Shown: positions 40,917 to 49,736, counted from the stretch's first letter. The stretch: DNA of 64,000 nucleotides from Halobacillus_A sp043497005 (GCF_043497005.1 NZ_JBIEKE010000004.1:62001-126000), one strand, 5' to 3'. Made by a program: numbers and translations. The notes: a model not told the origin generated them from the sequence alone.

Positions 40917-42071
40917 CTATTTAGAGATTCCATACTGATTATCTGAATCTGCATACTTATTGAACCTGCGTTGGAACCAATAAAACAGATGCGTTACAAT
41001 GACTTTAATGATCGCATAACCTGGAATGGCGACAATTACGCCAATAACTCCAAACAAATGCCCCGCTGTTAACAGGACGAAGATGATTGTCACTGGATGA
41101 ACATGAAGTCTTTTCCCCATAATTTGCGGGGAAATAAACTTTCCTTCTAATAGCTGGACAACTGTCCATACCACAGCAAGCTTAAGCAGCATAAAAGGTG
41201 AAGTTACAATCGCAATGATAAGTGCTGGAATAATGGCAATCATAGGGCCAAGATAAGGAACAACACTTGTTACACTAGCAATAGCTGCAAGCAGCAGTGC
41301 ATAATCTAATCCGATAATTAAAAAACCAATATACATCATCACCCCTATGCAGAAGCTGACAAGGATCTGGCCTTGTATATAAGCACTCAGTTGGTGATCA
41401 ATACCTTTAAACACACTAGATAGCTCAGGTCTTACCTTAGGAGGAAATACTTTCAGAATCATATTCGGGAATTTCTCTCCATCCTTTAATAGGTAAAAGA
41501 GAATAAAAGGCAAGGTTAAAATGGCAATGATCACATTCGTTATTGTAGAAATAAAGTTGGTAATGCCTTCTACTGTATTGCCGGCATAGGAAGAAAAGTT
41601 ATCTGAAACCTGACCAAGCGTTCCTTCTAAATCTTCAAATAAGTTGTTATAGTAATTGGCGAACATCGAGTTTCTTAACCACTCATCGATCGCTCCTGCC
41701 ATTTCCATTAAGTATTCAGGTAATTCCTTGGCAAGGCTCATAAATTGACGTTCTAAGAAAGGAATAATTAAAAATACAAGCAGCGTAATTAAACCAGCTA
41801 CAAGAGCTATGGTGATTAATATACCCCACACCCTTTTTATACCTATCTTCTCTAATAATCCGATAAATGGACGCAGTAAATAATAAACGACCACAGTAAA
41901 CAGAACGGGCAGAGCAATTGTTTCAAGGAAAATAACAATGGGATGAAATATAAATGAAACTTGGGTATAAACAAGAAAATTTAACCCAATAAATAAAAGA
42001 ATCGCTAATATGTAAAGTAAATTTCGACCTCCAAAAAAACGAATCAAAGGGGTAGATTCCCATTTATCCAT
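40917..42071 (-). CDS. AI-2E family transporter (YueF-like)
   Basis: A 384-residue membrane protein of the AI-2 exporter/PerM family. Marks are the first helices (LLYILAILLFIGLNFLVYTQ, HPIVIFLETIALPVLFTVVV), an extended soluble loop with VTSVVPYLGPMIAIIPALI, and the C-terminal LEGKFISPQIMGKRLHVHPV, a family signature. Some members export autoinducer-2; halophilic relatives act as Na+(Li+)/H+ antiporters, which could suit this organism. GGGAGGG precedes the ATG. It is preceded by a small basic-protein gene on the same strand. Confidence 0.88.
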   Translation of the reverse strand: MDKWESTPLIRFFGGRNLLYILAILLFIGLNFLVYTQVSFIFHPIVIFLETIALPVLFTVVVYYLLRPFIGLLEKIGIKRVWGILITIALVAGLITLLVFLIIPFLERQFMSLAKELPEYLMEMAGAIDEWLRNSMFANYYNNLFEDLEGTLGQVSDNFSSYAGNTVEGITNFISTITNVIIAILTLPFILFYLLKDGEKFPNMILKVFPPKVRPELSSVFKGIDHQLSAYIQGQILVSFCIGVMMYIGFLIIGLDYALLLAAIASVTSVVPYLGPMIAIIPALIIAIVTSPFMLLKLAVVWTVVQLLEGKFISPQIMGKRLHVHPVTIIFVLLTAGHLFGVIGVIVAIPGYAIIKVIVTHLFYWFQRRFNKYADSDNQYGISK

Positions 42072-42111
42072 ATCTTTCCCTCCCTATATGTACCTTCATT
42101 TTAGCACAGCC

Positions 42112-42146
42112 TAAAAAAAAACGTGCCCCTTTAAGGCACGTTTTGC
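42112..42146 (-). terminator. Terminator of the 31-aa protein gene
   Basis: The 10-bp stem AAAACGTGCC / GGCACGTTTT with a long T-run on the minus strand begins directly after the small gene. Confidence 0.8.
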
Positions 42147-42242
42147 TTAATATCTTTTAGACTTGCGGTTTCTCATAAATTTCCTAATCACCGGATAGAT
42201 CATAGGTCCATATTTAATCGCACGTTTGATTAATCTTCCCAT
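42147..42242 (-). CDS. Small basic protein, 31 aa
   Basis: From ATG 42240-42242, with GGAGG upstream, the frame reads GRLIKRAIKYGPMIYPVIRK then FMRNRKSKRY. It is strongly basic, with one hydrophobic turn GPMIYPVI. A perfect ribosome binding site and own terminator make it a convincing gene. I recall similar GRLIK-x-IKYGP-x-IYP small proteins in Bacillaceae annotations, but no function is known. Confidence 0.65.
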   Translation of the reverse strand: MGRLIKRAIKYGPMIYPVIRKFMRNRKSKRY

Positions 42243-42318
42243 CGTAGTTACCTCCTACCCGAAATGGTTTGTTAAAGGTATGTTTCCCTTCTCCTCCATT
42301 TCTAAAACCCTACGGCCT

Positions 42319-43335
42319 TTACCCGATAATTTTATGATACAAGTTCCGGGCTTCTGTTATATCTTTGGTGCCATGAACCAGAACTCGTCCGTCTTTAAAG
42401 AAAACCATGCGCTGGTCCCCTTTTTTATAAGATAATAAGAACGGATTTTGTTCGACCTCGCCGTCTATTAAAGACATCCTTACCTCATCTAAATTTCTTA
42501 CCATTTTAGAAGGCGGGCGAATCTGAACGGTGTCTCGTCCACATAATACTGCGGTCTTCGTTTGGTATTTCGGTGATAAATAAGGATAGACAGCGTTCAC
42601 TCCACAGGAAGGGCAGTTCTTTCGTTTGACACGATTTACCTTCAACGTAGTATAGTGGTGGTTCCATAAATCAAACATGACGAACTTGCCGATCAAAGCT
42701 TCTTTGTCCTCGACAAGGATCTTTAGAGCTTCTGCCACTTGATGAGCAGTTACCATTTGTACAGCCGGGCTGATGACGCCCGCTGTATCACAGGTGGCTC
42801 CACCGATTGGAACAGATTCAAGCAAGCATTGAAGACAGGGGGTTTCTCCAGGTATGACTGTATAACTCATTCCGTGACTCCCCACACACCCTCCATAAAT
42901 CCAGGGAACGCAATACTTCTGACACACATCATTAAGTAACATACGGGTATCAAAGTTGTCCGTTGCATCCAGGACAACATCCACTTGATCAATCAACATT
43001 TCTAACTCTTCGCGCTGGACATCCATTATGTGTCCTTGTATCTGTATTTCAGAATTAATTTCCTTCAACTTACTTTCAGCTGCTTTTGCTTTTGGAATTC
43101 TTTGGTTTGCATGTTCTTCGGTGAAGAGCTGCTGGCGCTGCAGATTGCTCCACTCCACGTAATCACGGTCGACAATAGTTAATCTTCCGACCCCGCCACG
43201 GACAAGCTGTTCGGCACTACTCGCCCCTAGCGCACCTGCACCAATTATTAGCACATGTTTTTTTATTAATTTTTTTTGACCTAGATTTCCAATTGGCTGA
43301 AAGCGTTCTTGACGAGAATAACGATCGAAAGACAT
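42319..43335 (-). CDS. ThiF/MoeB/HesA-type adenylyltransferase
   Basis: A 338-residue E1-like enzyme that activates the C-terminus of a sulfur-carrier protein (ThiS or MoaD) as the acyl-adenylate. It has the ATP site VLIIGAGALGASSAEQLVRG, the R-x4-Q turn NLQRQQLF, DNFDTRMLLND and zinc cysteines in CLQC and CPSC. The last 80 residues form an extra domain without a rhodanese motif, as in Bacillus ThiF. No thi or moa genes are adjacent, so thiamine versus molybdopterin service is unresolved. Confidence 0.87.
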   Translation of the reverse strand: MSFDRYSRQERFQPIGNLGQKKLIKKHVLIIGAGALGASSAEQLVRGGVGRLTIVDRDYVEWSNLQRQQLFTEEHANQRIPKAKAAESKLKEINSEIQIQGHIMDVQREELEMLIDQVDVVLDATDNFDTRMLLNDVCQKYCVPWIYGGCVGSHGMSYTVIPGETPCLQCLLESVPIGGATCDTAGVISPAVQMVTAHQVAEALKILVEDKEALIGKFVMFDLWNHHYTTLKVNRVKRKNCPSCGVNAVYPYLSPKYQTKTAVLCGRDTVQIRPPSKMVRNLDEVRMSLIDGEVEQNPFLLSYKKGDQRMVFFKDGRVLVHGTKDITEARNLYHKIIG

Positions 43336-43383
43336 GCTTTACCCCCATTTTGACTGACTCTTCTTTTTTATTTTATCACGAAG

Positions 43384-44184
43384 CTACCTCATTACGCTTC
43401 CTCCAGAAATTTTCAAGGATTCGCCGATAATGTTGGAGGAGGCATCTGATAGTAAAAAGATAATCGTACGTGCTACTTCCTCAGGGGTGCTCAATTGGCC
43501 AGAAGGAATCCCGGCCTTTGCTCGTTCTAACTGGTCCTCATAACTGCGCCCTTCCCGCTCTCCTTTATTCTTAATCGCCTGCTGGCCCATTTGCGTATCA
43601 ACATAACCAGGACAGACAGCATTCACTCGTATATTATGCTCTACAGCCTCCACCGCAAAGGATTGAGTGAATCCTGTAATGGCAAACTTTGATCCGCTAT
43701 AAGCTGTGTTACTATGGGTCCCTCGTAATCCAGAGAGAGAGGATAGGTTTACAACGGCTCCGCGTCTTAGCTCTTTCATGTGTTCATAAACCTCTTGAGT
43801 AAGGAGTACGGTTGAGAAGTAATTTAACTCCATCACGGAACGCAGATCATCTTCAGTGAGTTGATCTAGTGCGTTTCCTCCAATAACCCCCGCCGAATTT
43901 ACCAGCCCTTCTATCGCTCCAAATGTATGTTGAGCTTCTTGCACAAGACGCTTTCGTTCTTCCACTTTGTTTAAATCAGTTGGACAAACAAATACTTTAG
44001 CTGAAGGGGTTTCTTGTTCACATGCTTGCTTCAATTCGCTCAATTTCTTTTCATTTCGTCCTGTAATAGTAACACTTGCTCCTGCTTTCACTGCTTCTTT
44101 TGCTGTTGCATAGCCAATCCCGCCGGTCGCCCCGGTAATTAAAATGTGTTGCTCTGTTAATGCTTCGTTTGAAAATACGCTCAT
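43384..44184 (-). CDS. Short-chain dehydrogenase/reductase
   Basis: A 266-residue NAD(P)-dependent oxidoreductase of the classical SDR type. The cofactor loop is LITGATGGIGYATAKEA, then NSAGVIGG, Ser in VVNLSSLSGLRG, the catalytic YSGSK and the closing ESLKISGGSVM. ATG 44182-44184 lies eight bases after AAAGGAGG and is preferred to an earlier in-frame start at 44226. It resembles 3-oxoacyl-ACP reductase-like enzymes; the substrate is unknown. It stands alone between ThiF and a small-protein gene. Confidence 0.87.
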   Translation of the reverse strand: MSVFSNEALTEQHILITGATGGIGYATAKEAVKAGASVTITGRNEKKLSELKQACEQETPSAKVFVCPTDLNKVEERKRLVQEAQHTFGAIEGLVNSAGVIGGNALDQLTEDDLRSVMELNYFSTVLLTQEVYEHMKELRRGAVVNLSSLSGLRGTHSNTAYSGSKFAITGFTQSFAVEAVEHNIRVNAVCPGYVDTQMGQQAIKNKGEREGRSYEDQLERAKAGIPSGQLSTPEEVARTIIFLLSDASSNIIGESLKISGGSVMR

Positions 44185-44244
44185 TATGAAGCCTCCTTTT
44201 ACGAGTAAGATAGCACTATTTGGCAAGCTTCAAACTTTTCCCCA

Positions 44245-44290
44245 ATAAAAAATCAACGTCTTTAGACTTCCTTAGTCTTCAGACGTTGAT
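44245..44290 (-). terminator. Terminator of the 51-aa protein gene
   Basis: The stem ATCAACGTCT / AGACGTTGAT with inner pairing is followed by TTTTTTATT on the minus strand. Confidence 0.75.
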
Positions 44291-44371
44291 CCACGGAACG
44301 GCCATAGGCACGTTCACCGTTATTTGTTTGTCATATATTCTCATAGCTACCGTCACCACTTCTTAAAGTCT

Positions 44372-44527
44372 TTATTTCCGCTTATTTTTACGGAAAGGCA
44401 TTAGAAGTTTACCGCTTCTTGTACGCTTCACTTTAGTGGAAGCCGCCTGTTGAGATTCCTTAGCTTCCTCACTATTCTTGTAATCCTGATCGAATAGTTC
44501 GCGAGCCTTGGAATAAAGCATAGTCAT
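44372..44527 (-). CDS. Small basic protein, 51 aa
   Basis: From ATG 44525-44527, seven bases after GGAGGG, it encodes 51 residues: an N-terminal helix (TMLYSKARELFDQDYKNSEE), a Gln/Ala link, and a strongly basic tail (KVKRTRSGKLLMPFRKNKRK). The gene has an ideal ribosome binding site and its own terminator. The family is not recognised; the basic tail could bind nucleic acid, but that is a guess. Confidence 0.6.
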   Translation of the reverse strand: MTMLYSKARELFDQDYKNSEEAKESQQAASTKVKRTRSGKLLMPFRKNKRK

Positions 44528-44655
44528 TTTTGGTCCCTCCTTTTTAAATAGTATATTAAAATAATTCCCAAATTTTTCAGCATTAAAACTAAGGAATTTA
44601 AGGAAATTTTACTCTCTATAAAGGGGGTAACGCAATAGTTTTTTTTACAATTTTT

Positions 44656-44684
44656 TTGACAAAATTCGGTGATTTTCTTACTAT
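44656..44684 (+). promoter_or_regulatory. Sigma-A promoter upstream of the FMN reductase gene
   Basis: TTGACA (44656-44661), a 17-bp spacer and TACTAT (44679-44684). It lies about 90 bases before the reductase start. Confidence 0.65.
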
Positions 44685-44772
44685 GATCGTGGATCTAATA
44701 AGCAGAAGATTAGAATATTGATTTGGCGGTCTTTATAATGAATACAATGAAATGTTTTAGAGGAGGATTTAT

Positions 44773-45333
44773 ATGATAAAAGTCGCGGCTCTTGTGGGAA
44801 GTATTCGTACGAACTCTTTTAATATGAAATTAACTCAATTTATGAAGGATAGATATAGTGATCGTTTAGATATTCAAATTGTACCCATTAACGATTTAGC
44901 CTTTTACGATCAAGATATTGAAGATGAGGCTCCTGCTTCTGTCCAGCGTTTTAAAGCTGAGTTGGCTGATGTCGATGCTTTTCTTATTGTCACACCTGAA
45001 TTCAACCATTCCATTCCTGGTGTACTTAAAAATGCATTGGATTGGCTTTCTCGAGGTGATCGTGAAATGGCAAATAAAGCGACCTTTATTGCAGGAGCCA
45101 CAATGGGAGCTCTGGGGACGGTACGCGCCCAGATGCAGCTGCGTCAAATTTTAAACTCACCGGGTATGGGAGCGAATGTATTACCAGGAAATGAAATTCT
45201 AGTGGGGGCTGTGCAGCATAAGATGGATGAGAATGGCCGGCTCACTGATCAACAAACGATAGATTTTATCGATAGTGTTATTGATCAATTTATACCTTTT
45301 GTAGAAGACCAAAAAGAAAAAGCTCGGACGTAA
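44773..45333 (+). CDS. NADPH-dependent FMN reductase family protein
   Basis: A 186-residue flavodoxin-like oxidoreductase. The phosphate-binding start is ALVGSIRTNSFNMKLTQF, and the flavin loop is VTPEFNHSIPGVLKNALDWL; GATMGALGTVRAQMQLRQIL follows, typical of the azoreductase/chromate reductase-like group (YhdA, ChrR). AGAGGAGG precedes the ATG. It appears monocistronic under the promoter at 44656. Confidence 0.88.
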   Translation: MIKVAALVGSIRTNSFNMKLTQFMKDRYSDRLDIQIVPINDLAFYDQDIEDEAPASVQRFKAELADVDAFLIVTPEFNHSIPGVLKNALDWLSRGDREMANKATFIAGATMGALGTVRAQMQLRQILNSPGMGANVLPGNEILVGAVQHKMDENGRLTDQQTIDFIDSVIDQFIPFVEDQKEKART

Positions 45334-45428
45334 TTTTAACGAGTATTGGATTCGGCGGCTATTAAAAAAGTTCCCTATTCTGAGTTAGTTTTCGATCATT
45401 ACTTTGAAACAACCATCTTTAATGTGGT

Positions 45429-45450
45429 CGTCAGCTTGTAGTGAAACCTT
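45429..45450 (+). repeat. Small fragment of repeat R1
   Basis: GTCAGCTTGTAGTGAAACCTT is the start block of R1 copy C with one base changed. The rest of 45340-45512 shows nothing else that I can name. Confidence 0.45.
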
Positions 45451-45512
45451 GGTAATAGGCATCCTTTCATTTTCGTGTCTACCATAGGAATTGCACCGTT
45501 TCCTAAAATCCT

Positions 45513-45592
45513 ATTTTGAACATAAATCATCCGGACTGATTTCACTAGAATCGTCCGGATGATTTTATGCTTTATCAGTTTTGCCCCAGCAC
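45513..45592 (+). repeat. Dispersed hairpin repeat R3, copy 3
   Basis: The 13-bp perfect stem AAATCATCCGGAC (45524-45536) / GTCCGGATGATTT (45553-45565) is followed by TTATGCTTTATCAGTTTTGC. Compared with copy 2, an A-T stem pair is replaced by G-C on both arms. It lies just past the 3' end of the MerR gene and could terminate it. Confidence 0.8.
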
Positions 45593-45600
45593 CTTACTTT

Positions 45601-46359
45601 TTACTTCTGAAGATCACAATACATATGCATAGCCTTATTTAGAAAGTCTGCATACCCGCGTTTCTTCTTATCAATATTGTTCGTAAAGCGCGGATCGGTA
45701 ATATACATATCTGCTAAATCTCGAAAAATTTCAATACTGCATTGATAAAAATGATCGGTAATATGCTGGCGCTTTGCCTCGATCCATCTTTGCACCTCTG
45801 CATCAGCCGGAGAGCGATCCATCAGGTTAACCAACTGACGATCGATTTCTTCACTCTCCTCATGAATCTTCTTCCAATCCTCTTCGGTATAGGATGAAGT
45901 CCTTCTAGCTGATTCCTGATAAGCATCTGTATCACCCCAACGCTGTTCAGCTTCATTCGCGTATTTCTTTTGGTGTTCTTTAATTTTCTTCATATCGAAT
46001 GGTTCAAAACGATCTTTATTTGCCATTGTTTTTCCTCCCTCAAATGTTTGAATAGACTGATCAATTGATTGAATAATCTTATCTAATCTCTTTTTTTTCT
46101 CCAACAAGATGGTTTTATGCTGCTTAAGCGCTTGTTTTTCATCAAATGCTGGATCATGCAATATTTCCTTAATTCTCTGAAGTGGAAAATCCAGCTCTTT
46201 AAAGAAAAGAATCTGTTGCAGCCTAATAAAATCATTGTCATTATAATAACGATACCCGTTGTCTGCTTTCTTTGGTGACAGCAGTCCAATTTGGTCATAA
46301 TGGTGCAGTGTGCGCACACTTACACCAGCTAGATCAGCTACTTCTTTTACTTTATACAC
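45601..46359 (-). CDS. MerR-family regulator with TipAS-type domain
   Basis: A 252-residue regulator. Residues about 1-70 are the MerR DNA-binding part (VKEVADLAGVSVRTLHHYDQ, LLSPKKADNGYRYYNDND), then a coiled-coil linker, then a helical TipAS/SkgA domain (NEAEQRWGDTDAYQESARRT) that binds hydrophobic drugs or peptides in relatives such as Mta and TipAL. GTG 46357-46359 has GAGGTG at six bases and is preferred to the GTG three codons earlier. It is likely a drug-sensing activator; no obvious target gene is adjacent. Confidence 0.87.
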   Translation of the reverse strand: MYKVKEVADLAGVSVRTLHHYDQIGLLSPKKADNGYRYYNDNDFIRLQQILFFKELDFPLQRIKEILHDPAFDEKQALKQHKTILLEKKKRLDKIIQSIDQSIQTFEGGKTMANKDRFEPFDMKKIKEHQKKYANEAEQRWGDTDAYQESARRTSSYTEEDWKKIHEESEEIDRQLVNLMDRSPADAEVQRWIEAKRQHITDHFYQCSIEIFRDLADMYITDPRFTNNIDKKKRGYADFLNKAMHMYCDLQK

Positions 46360-46523
46360 GGTGATCACCTCACTTCTAAATATAATCTATGACGCAACGT
46401 AAGAGTCAATAATATTTCCCGGGGAATATTGTCGTTTTTTAAGAGATTTTTAAACAGAGAGAGGTATTCTTGATATTTTGCAGAATATCTTCTGTAACAC
46501 CACTTTTAAATGAGGTCATAATT

Positions 46524-46994
46524 ATGAATATGTATTGCCATAGTGCCTTTCACCAGTTAGAAATCGTTATCGCTTCACTCTCAGAGATTCTAGGACAATT
46601 AAAAGATGAAGACTTATCCTTTCGACCCACAGACGGAAAATATTCCGTTGGAGAACTATTAGAACATTTAGCGATGATTCCCGCAGCCGACGCCAGAATT
46701 GCAGAAGGCGCATCGGAAGAGGAAATGAAAGAACTTTATGACTCGGTATCCCTTAAAACAAAGGAAGAAATTTCACATGCTTTATTTGAGCATTTTGCCC
46801 AACTGAAGTTTCAGTATGAACACTATACAGAAGATCACTTATTTACGGAGATCACTTCTTGGTGGGATGTAACGTATACTCGTTTTGAATGGCTGCTTGA
46901 AATTGTAGCTCATATGTATCACCACCGTGGACAGCTTCACTCAATGCTTGTCCATACTTTCAAGCTTGATCCAGAGATTATGTTATTTGAATAG
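46524..46994 (+). CDS. DinB-family protein
   Basis: A 156-residue four-helix-bundle protein of the DinB/YfiT type, with His residues expected to bind a metal: one in ELLEHLAMIPAAD and two in AHMYHHRGQLHSML. Members include metal-dependent thiol transferases; many are stress-induced and uncharacterised. ATG 46524 follows GAGGT at seven bases; the upstream in-frame ATG at 46470 lacks a site. It is divergent from the MerR gene. Confidence 0.82.
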   Translation: MNMYCHSAFHQLEIVIASLSEILGQLKDEDLSFRPTDGKYSVGELLEHLAMIPAADARIAEGASEEEMKELYDSVSLKTKEEISHALFEHFAQLKFQYEHYTEDHLFTEITSWWDVTYTRFEWLLEIVAHMYHHRGQLHSMLVHTFKLDPEIMLFE

Positions 46995-47010
46995 GTCAGT
47001 CATTGAACGT

Positions 47011-47053
47011 AAGAAAAGGTCTCCCGCCTAAAGCAGGAGACCTTTGTTTTATT
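47011..47053. terminator. Terminator between DinB and FNT genes
   Basis: The stem AAAGGTCTCC / GGAGACCTTT between convergent genes, with T-rich sequence after it. Confidence 0.8.
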
Positions 47054-47951
47054 TCTTCTTCTTTTTACCTAAAGTTGTTTGAATATCATCCTTATAAGCG
47101 TAAGAGAATAACAACGAAACAAGTATGGCTCCGCCAATTAAGTTCCCAATACTCGCTGGAATTAAATTAAAAAGGATATACTCGTACCACGTGTATTTAT
47201 CTGAAGCTAATACACCCATACTAAAGTAACCCATATTGGCAGCGCTGTGCTGAAAGTTACCGGCTACAAATAAGATAACAGGTAAAGTCGTCCCCAGGAT
47301 TTTTCCGGTAATGTCGCGGGCGGACGTTGCAAGAAAAGCAGCCATCCCGATTAACCAGTTGGCTAATATCCCTGACACTACAACTTCAAACCATCCTTTA
47401 ACTCCGTGATCCATGAACTTCATTTTTTTATCAAGGTAAGAGGAAAGTTCGGTGTAAAACTCAGCGTTTAGTGAATTTGAAACCTCTATAAGGACAGCCA
47501 CCATAACGGCGCCTAAAATATTACCTATATAGGTGGACGCCCAGAACTTATAAATATTGACTTTCATAAGATTGGCTTTATTAAATAAATAAGATGGCAG
47601 CAGCACGTTAATTTCCGTAAATAAAACGGCCCCCGAAATAAATACCATCGCATAACCAGCTGCGAAACCAAGTCCCGACAATAAATAAAAGATGCCTTGC
47701 TTCTCGACACCTTCAGCAAGCAGGATGGAAAAAATCGCACCAAACGTCATAAACGATCCGGCAGTAAGAGCCAATAAAAACTGGCTGCCAAACGACTGCC
47801 TTAAGTGATCTCTCCCTTTTTCCCCAAATTCATCTACAATCTGTGAGGGAATATAAAATTGACGCCCCGGGCGATCAATCTCAGAATAATTTTGATCCGT
47901 CTCTTTATCTTCGTGGGCTTCACGCTCTTCTTCTTTTTCTTTCTCGCTCAT
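47049..47951 (-). CDS. Formate/nitrite transporter (FNT) family protein
   Basis: A 300-residue pentameric-channel family protein. An acidic/basic N-terminal tail (about 60 residues) precedes six helices. Signatures are LLALTAGSFMTFGAIFSILL, AVLFTEINVLLPSYLF, WLIGMAAFLATSARDITGKI and GNFQHSAANMGYFSMGV with the central His. It may carry formate, nitrite or a related anion. ATG 47949-47951 has AGGAGGG at a suitable distance; an ATG two codons earlier is too close to it. Confidence 0.87.
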   Translation of the reverse strand: MSEKEKEEEREAHEDKETDQNYSEIDRPGRQFYIPSQIVDEFGEKGRDHLRQSFGSQFLLALTAGSFMTFGAIFSILLAEGVEKQGIFYLLSGLGFAAGYAMVFISGAVLFTEINVLLPSYLFNKANLMKVNIYKFWASTYIGNILGAVMVAVLIEVSNSLNAEFYTELSSYLDKKMKFMDHGVKGWFEVVVSGILANWLIGMAAFLATSARDITGKILGTTLPVILFVAGNFQHSAANMGYFSMGVLASDKYTWYEYILFNLIPASIGNLIGGAILVSLLFSYAYKDDIQTTLGKKKKK

Positions 47952-48079
47952 TTCCATCCCTCCTGTGGAATTCTTATTCCCTTCATTAATGACAAGTAAT
48001 CAAAAATCATATCCTCACGCATATTTCTCTTAAAACAGGTAAAATTACATAGTAAATCGAACTCATTTAGGAGGGACTC

Positions 48080-48256
48080 ATGGGAAGCCGAGATCAAGTA
48101 TGTTTAGCGTGTGACGGACGTGGATTGTTAATGGACGATGAAGAATGGCAGTACACATGTAAAATATGTAATGGAGATGGCTTTATGCCCCAACATACAA
48201 ATGTAGCCAACCGCCAGCTTGCAGACACTGACGAGATGAATCGAATATTAGACTAA
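48080..48256 (+). CDS. Small DnaJ-type zinc-finger protein, 58 aa
   Basis: From ATG 48080 (GGAGGG upstream) the frame encodes 58 residues with two C-x2-C-x-G-x-G motifs, CLACDGRG and CKICNGDG. The 22-residue spacing resembles one zinc centre of DnaJ or of anti-TRAP (RtpA). The C-terminus is acidic and helical (NRQLADTDEMNRILD). Structure suggests one bound zinc and protein or RNA contact. It differs from B. subtilis anti-TRAP in sequence, so I do not call it that. It has a strong terminator of its own. Confidence 0.7.
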   Translation: MGSRDQVCLACDGRGLLMDDEEWQYTCKICNGDGFMPQHTNVANRQLADTDEMNRILD

Positions 48257-48294
48257 AAAAGCGGGAGCTCCTATAGAGAGCTCCCGCTTTTTTA
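48254..48294. terminator. Strong bidirectional terminator
   Basis: A 16-bp perfect stem (AAAAAAGCGGGAGCTC / GAGCTCCCGCTTTTTT) with a 7-nt loop between convergent genes. Confidence 0.92.
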
Positions 48295-48299
48295 GTTAT

Positions 48300-48758
48300 T
48301 TAATAAGTTTCAGTAGGTTCTTCGTTCACTACGGGTGATTTAGGTTTACGGACAAGAGCGGTAATACCTGCAATCAGGTAGGCAATCCCGCCAAACAATC
48401 CTAACCCAAAGGTGCCGAATGTTAATAATACTGCTGCCACTATTAAAATAATCCCTGCTGCCTTTGGTTTTTTATTTCCTTTTAAGAATACAATACATAA
48501 TATGCCAAGTGCTACGGCGATCAATCCTGCAACTACTACAGTCCAGGCCCCGGTGGACATGGCATTCATTAACTGATCCACTGAAATCTGGTCAGGATCT
48601 ACGTTGGGGTCCTGGTTTATAATACTTTCCAATTCAGCACGAGCTTGAGGATTATCCCCCATATTTGCAAAAAAAGCTCCTAATGCTAAAGCAAGACCAA
48701 AAAAAACAGCTCCAATAATGGTAAAAACAATTTCTACAGTTCGTTTCAAATGCTTCAC
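48300..48758 (-). CDS. DUF4064 membrane protein
   Basis: A 152-residue protein with four membrane helices. DUF4064 features are the start VEIVFTIIGAVFFGLALALG, a soluble loop with NPQARAELESIINQDPNVDP, and helices GAWTVVVAGLIAVALGILCI and AAGIILIVAAVLLTFGTFGL. Proteins of this type often sit beside ABC exporters or phage-shock genes. It follows the ABC permease gene by 12 bases and is probably in the same operon. Function unknown. Confidence 0.83.
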   Translation of the reverse strand: MKHLKRTVEIVFTIIGAVFFGLALALGAFFANMGDNPQARAELESIINQDPNVDPDQISVDQLMNAMSTGAWTVVVAGLIAVALGILCIVFLKGNKKPKAAGIILIVAAVLLTFGTFGLGLFGGIAYLIAGITALVRKPKSPVVNEEPTETY

Positions 48759-48770
48759 TTCCTTTCAAAT

Positions 48771-49736
48771 TTAAGCGTTCGTCACATCTCTTTTCGTGAA
48801 AAAGACCCATGCCAATCCTAGAAAAATAATTAAGTAGGCACTTAAAACAGTGATTGAAAACCCTAGAGTTAAATCAGAAATCATCGGGGTGCCGGTGAAA
48901 AACTGATTTAAATCTGTATTAGCAAATAAGATATACTTCGCCCACTCTTTATTTGCGAAAAAGCCAACGATGGTATTTCCGGACATCATGAGAAAAATAG
49001 CTACTCCAATTGCTAATGAACTATTTCTAAATATAGTCGAAATCATAAAAGCAAATGTGGCCATCATTACTAAATTAACAGAACTTAACATGTACTGTGA
49101 AGCTGTATGCTGAAAAATAGGTGCCTCTTGAACTTCTCCATCTTTCATAAACAAGTAGGGTTCATTTAAACCGGCAAAGCCAAATAACAGCGAACCCGTA
49201 ATAAAAGATAACACATAAAGAAATAAAAGCATCATCATGGCATAGACCAGAACCGACACATACTTCGCAGCCAATATTTTTGTGCGAGATATAGGGCGGA
49301 TCAATAATAATTTAATTGTACCCCATTTGAACTCGTTTGCAATAATACTTGCTGCAACTATAATTGTTAACAAACTAATAATCGATACATTGCTTCGATT
49401 TTCCTGTACAAAATCCCATACATCGTAACCATCAGGTGGAATTTCATGGTCTAATCGATATTGGTTCATTGCTATGGTCTCTTGATTTAAATCAGAAAAT
49501 CCTGATTCTTCGTCTATATCTTGCTGAAGCTGTTCGTTTTCTGTTTGGAGCTGCTCTTCCCAATTTTCAGAGGGCTGATCTGATTCTTCAGTTAACATTC
49601 CATCTACTTTAAAGAACACCCCGACGCCTACGACTAAAACAGCTAAGATAATCAACATGACCCAGGTTGAGATTTGGGAAAACAGTTTCATTTGCTCATT
49701 TTTAACAAGCTGAATAAAGTTATTCAATGGCTCCAT
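48771..49736 (-). CDS. ABC-2 type transporter permease
   Basis: A permease of about 321 residues with six membrane helices and one large outside acidic loop (residues about 45-105, Gln/Glu-rich). The pattern LLTIIVAASIIANEFKWGTI, KLLLIRPISRTKILAAKYVS is the ABC-2 coupling segment of bacitracin/lantibiotic-export-like systems. It overlaps the ATPase gene end, so the two subunits are coupled. Start uncertain: ATG 49734-49736 sits right after GGAG; TTG 49742 is an alternative. Confidence 0.85.
   Translation of the reverse strand: MEPLNNFIQLVKNEQMKLFSQISTWVMLIILAVLVVGVGVFFKVDGMLTEESDQPSENWEEQLQTENEQLQQDIDEESGFSDLNQETIAMNQYRLDHEIPPDGYDVWDFVQENRSNVSIISLLTIIVAASIIANEFKWGTIKLLLIRPISRTKILAAKYVSVLVYAMMMLLFLYVLSFITGSLLFGFAGLNEPYLFMKDGEVQEAPIFQHTASQYMLSSVNLVMMATFAFMISTIFRNSSLAIGVAIFLMMSGNTIVGFFANKEWAKYILFANTDLNQFFTGTPMISDLTLGFSITVLSAYLIIFLGLAWVFFTKRDVTNA

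Noticed and set aside
48080..48256. Calling the small zinc protein anti-TRAP (RtpA)
   Set aside because: Only the zinc motifs agree; the rest of the sequence and the neighbouring genes do not support it.
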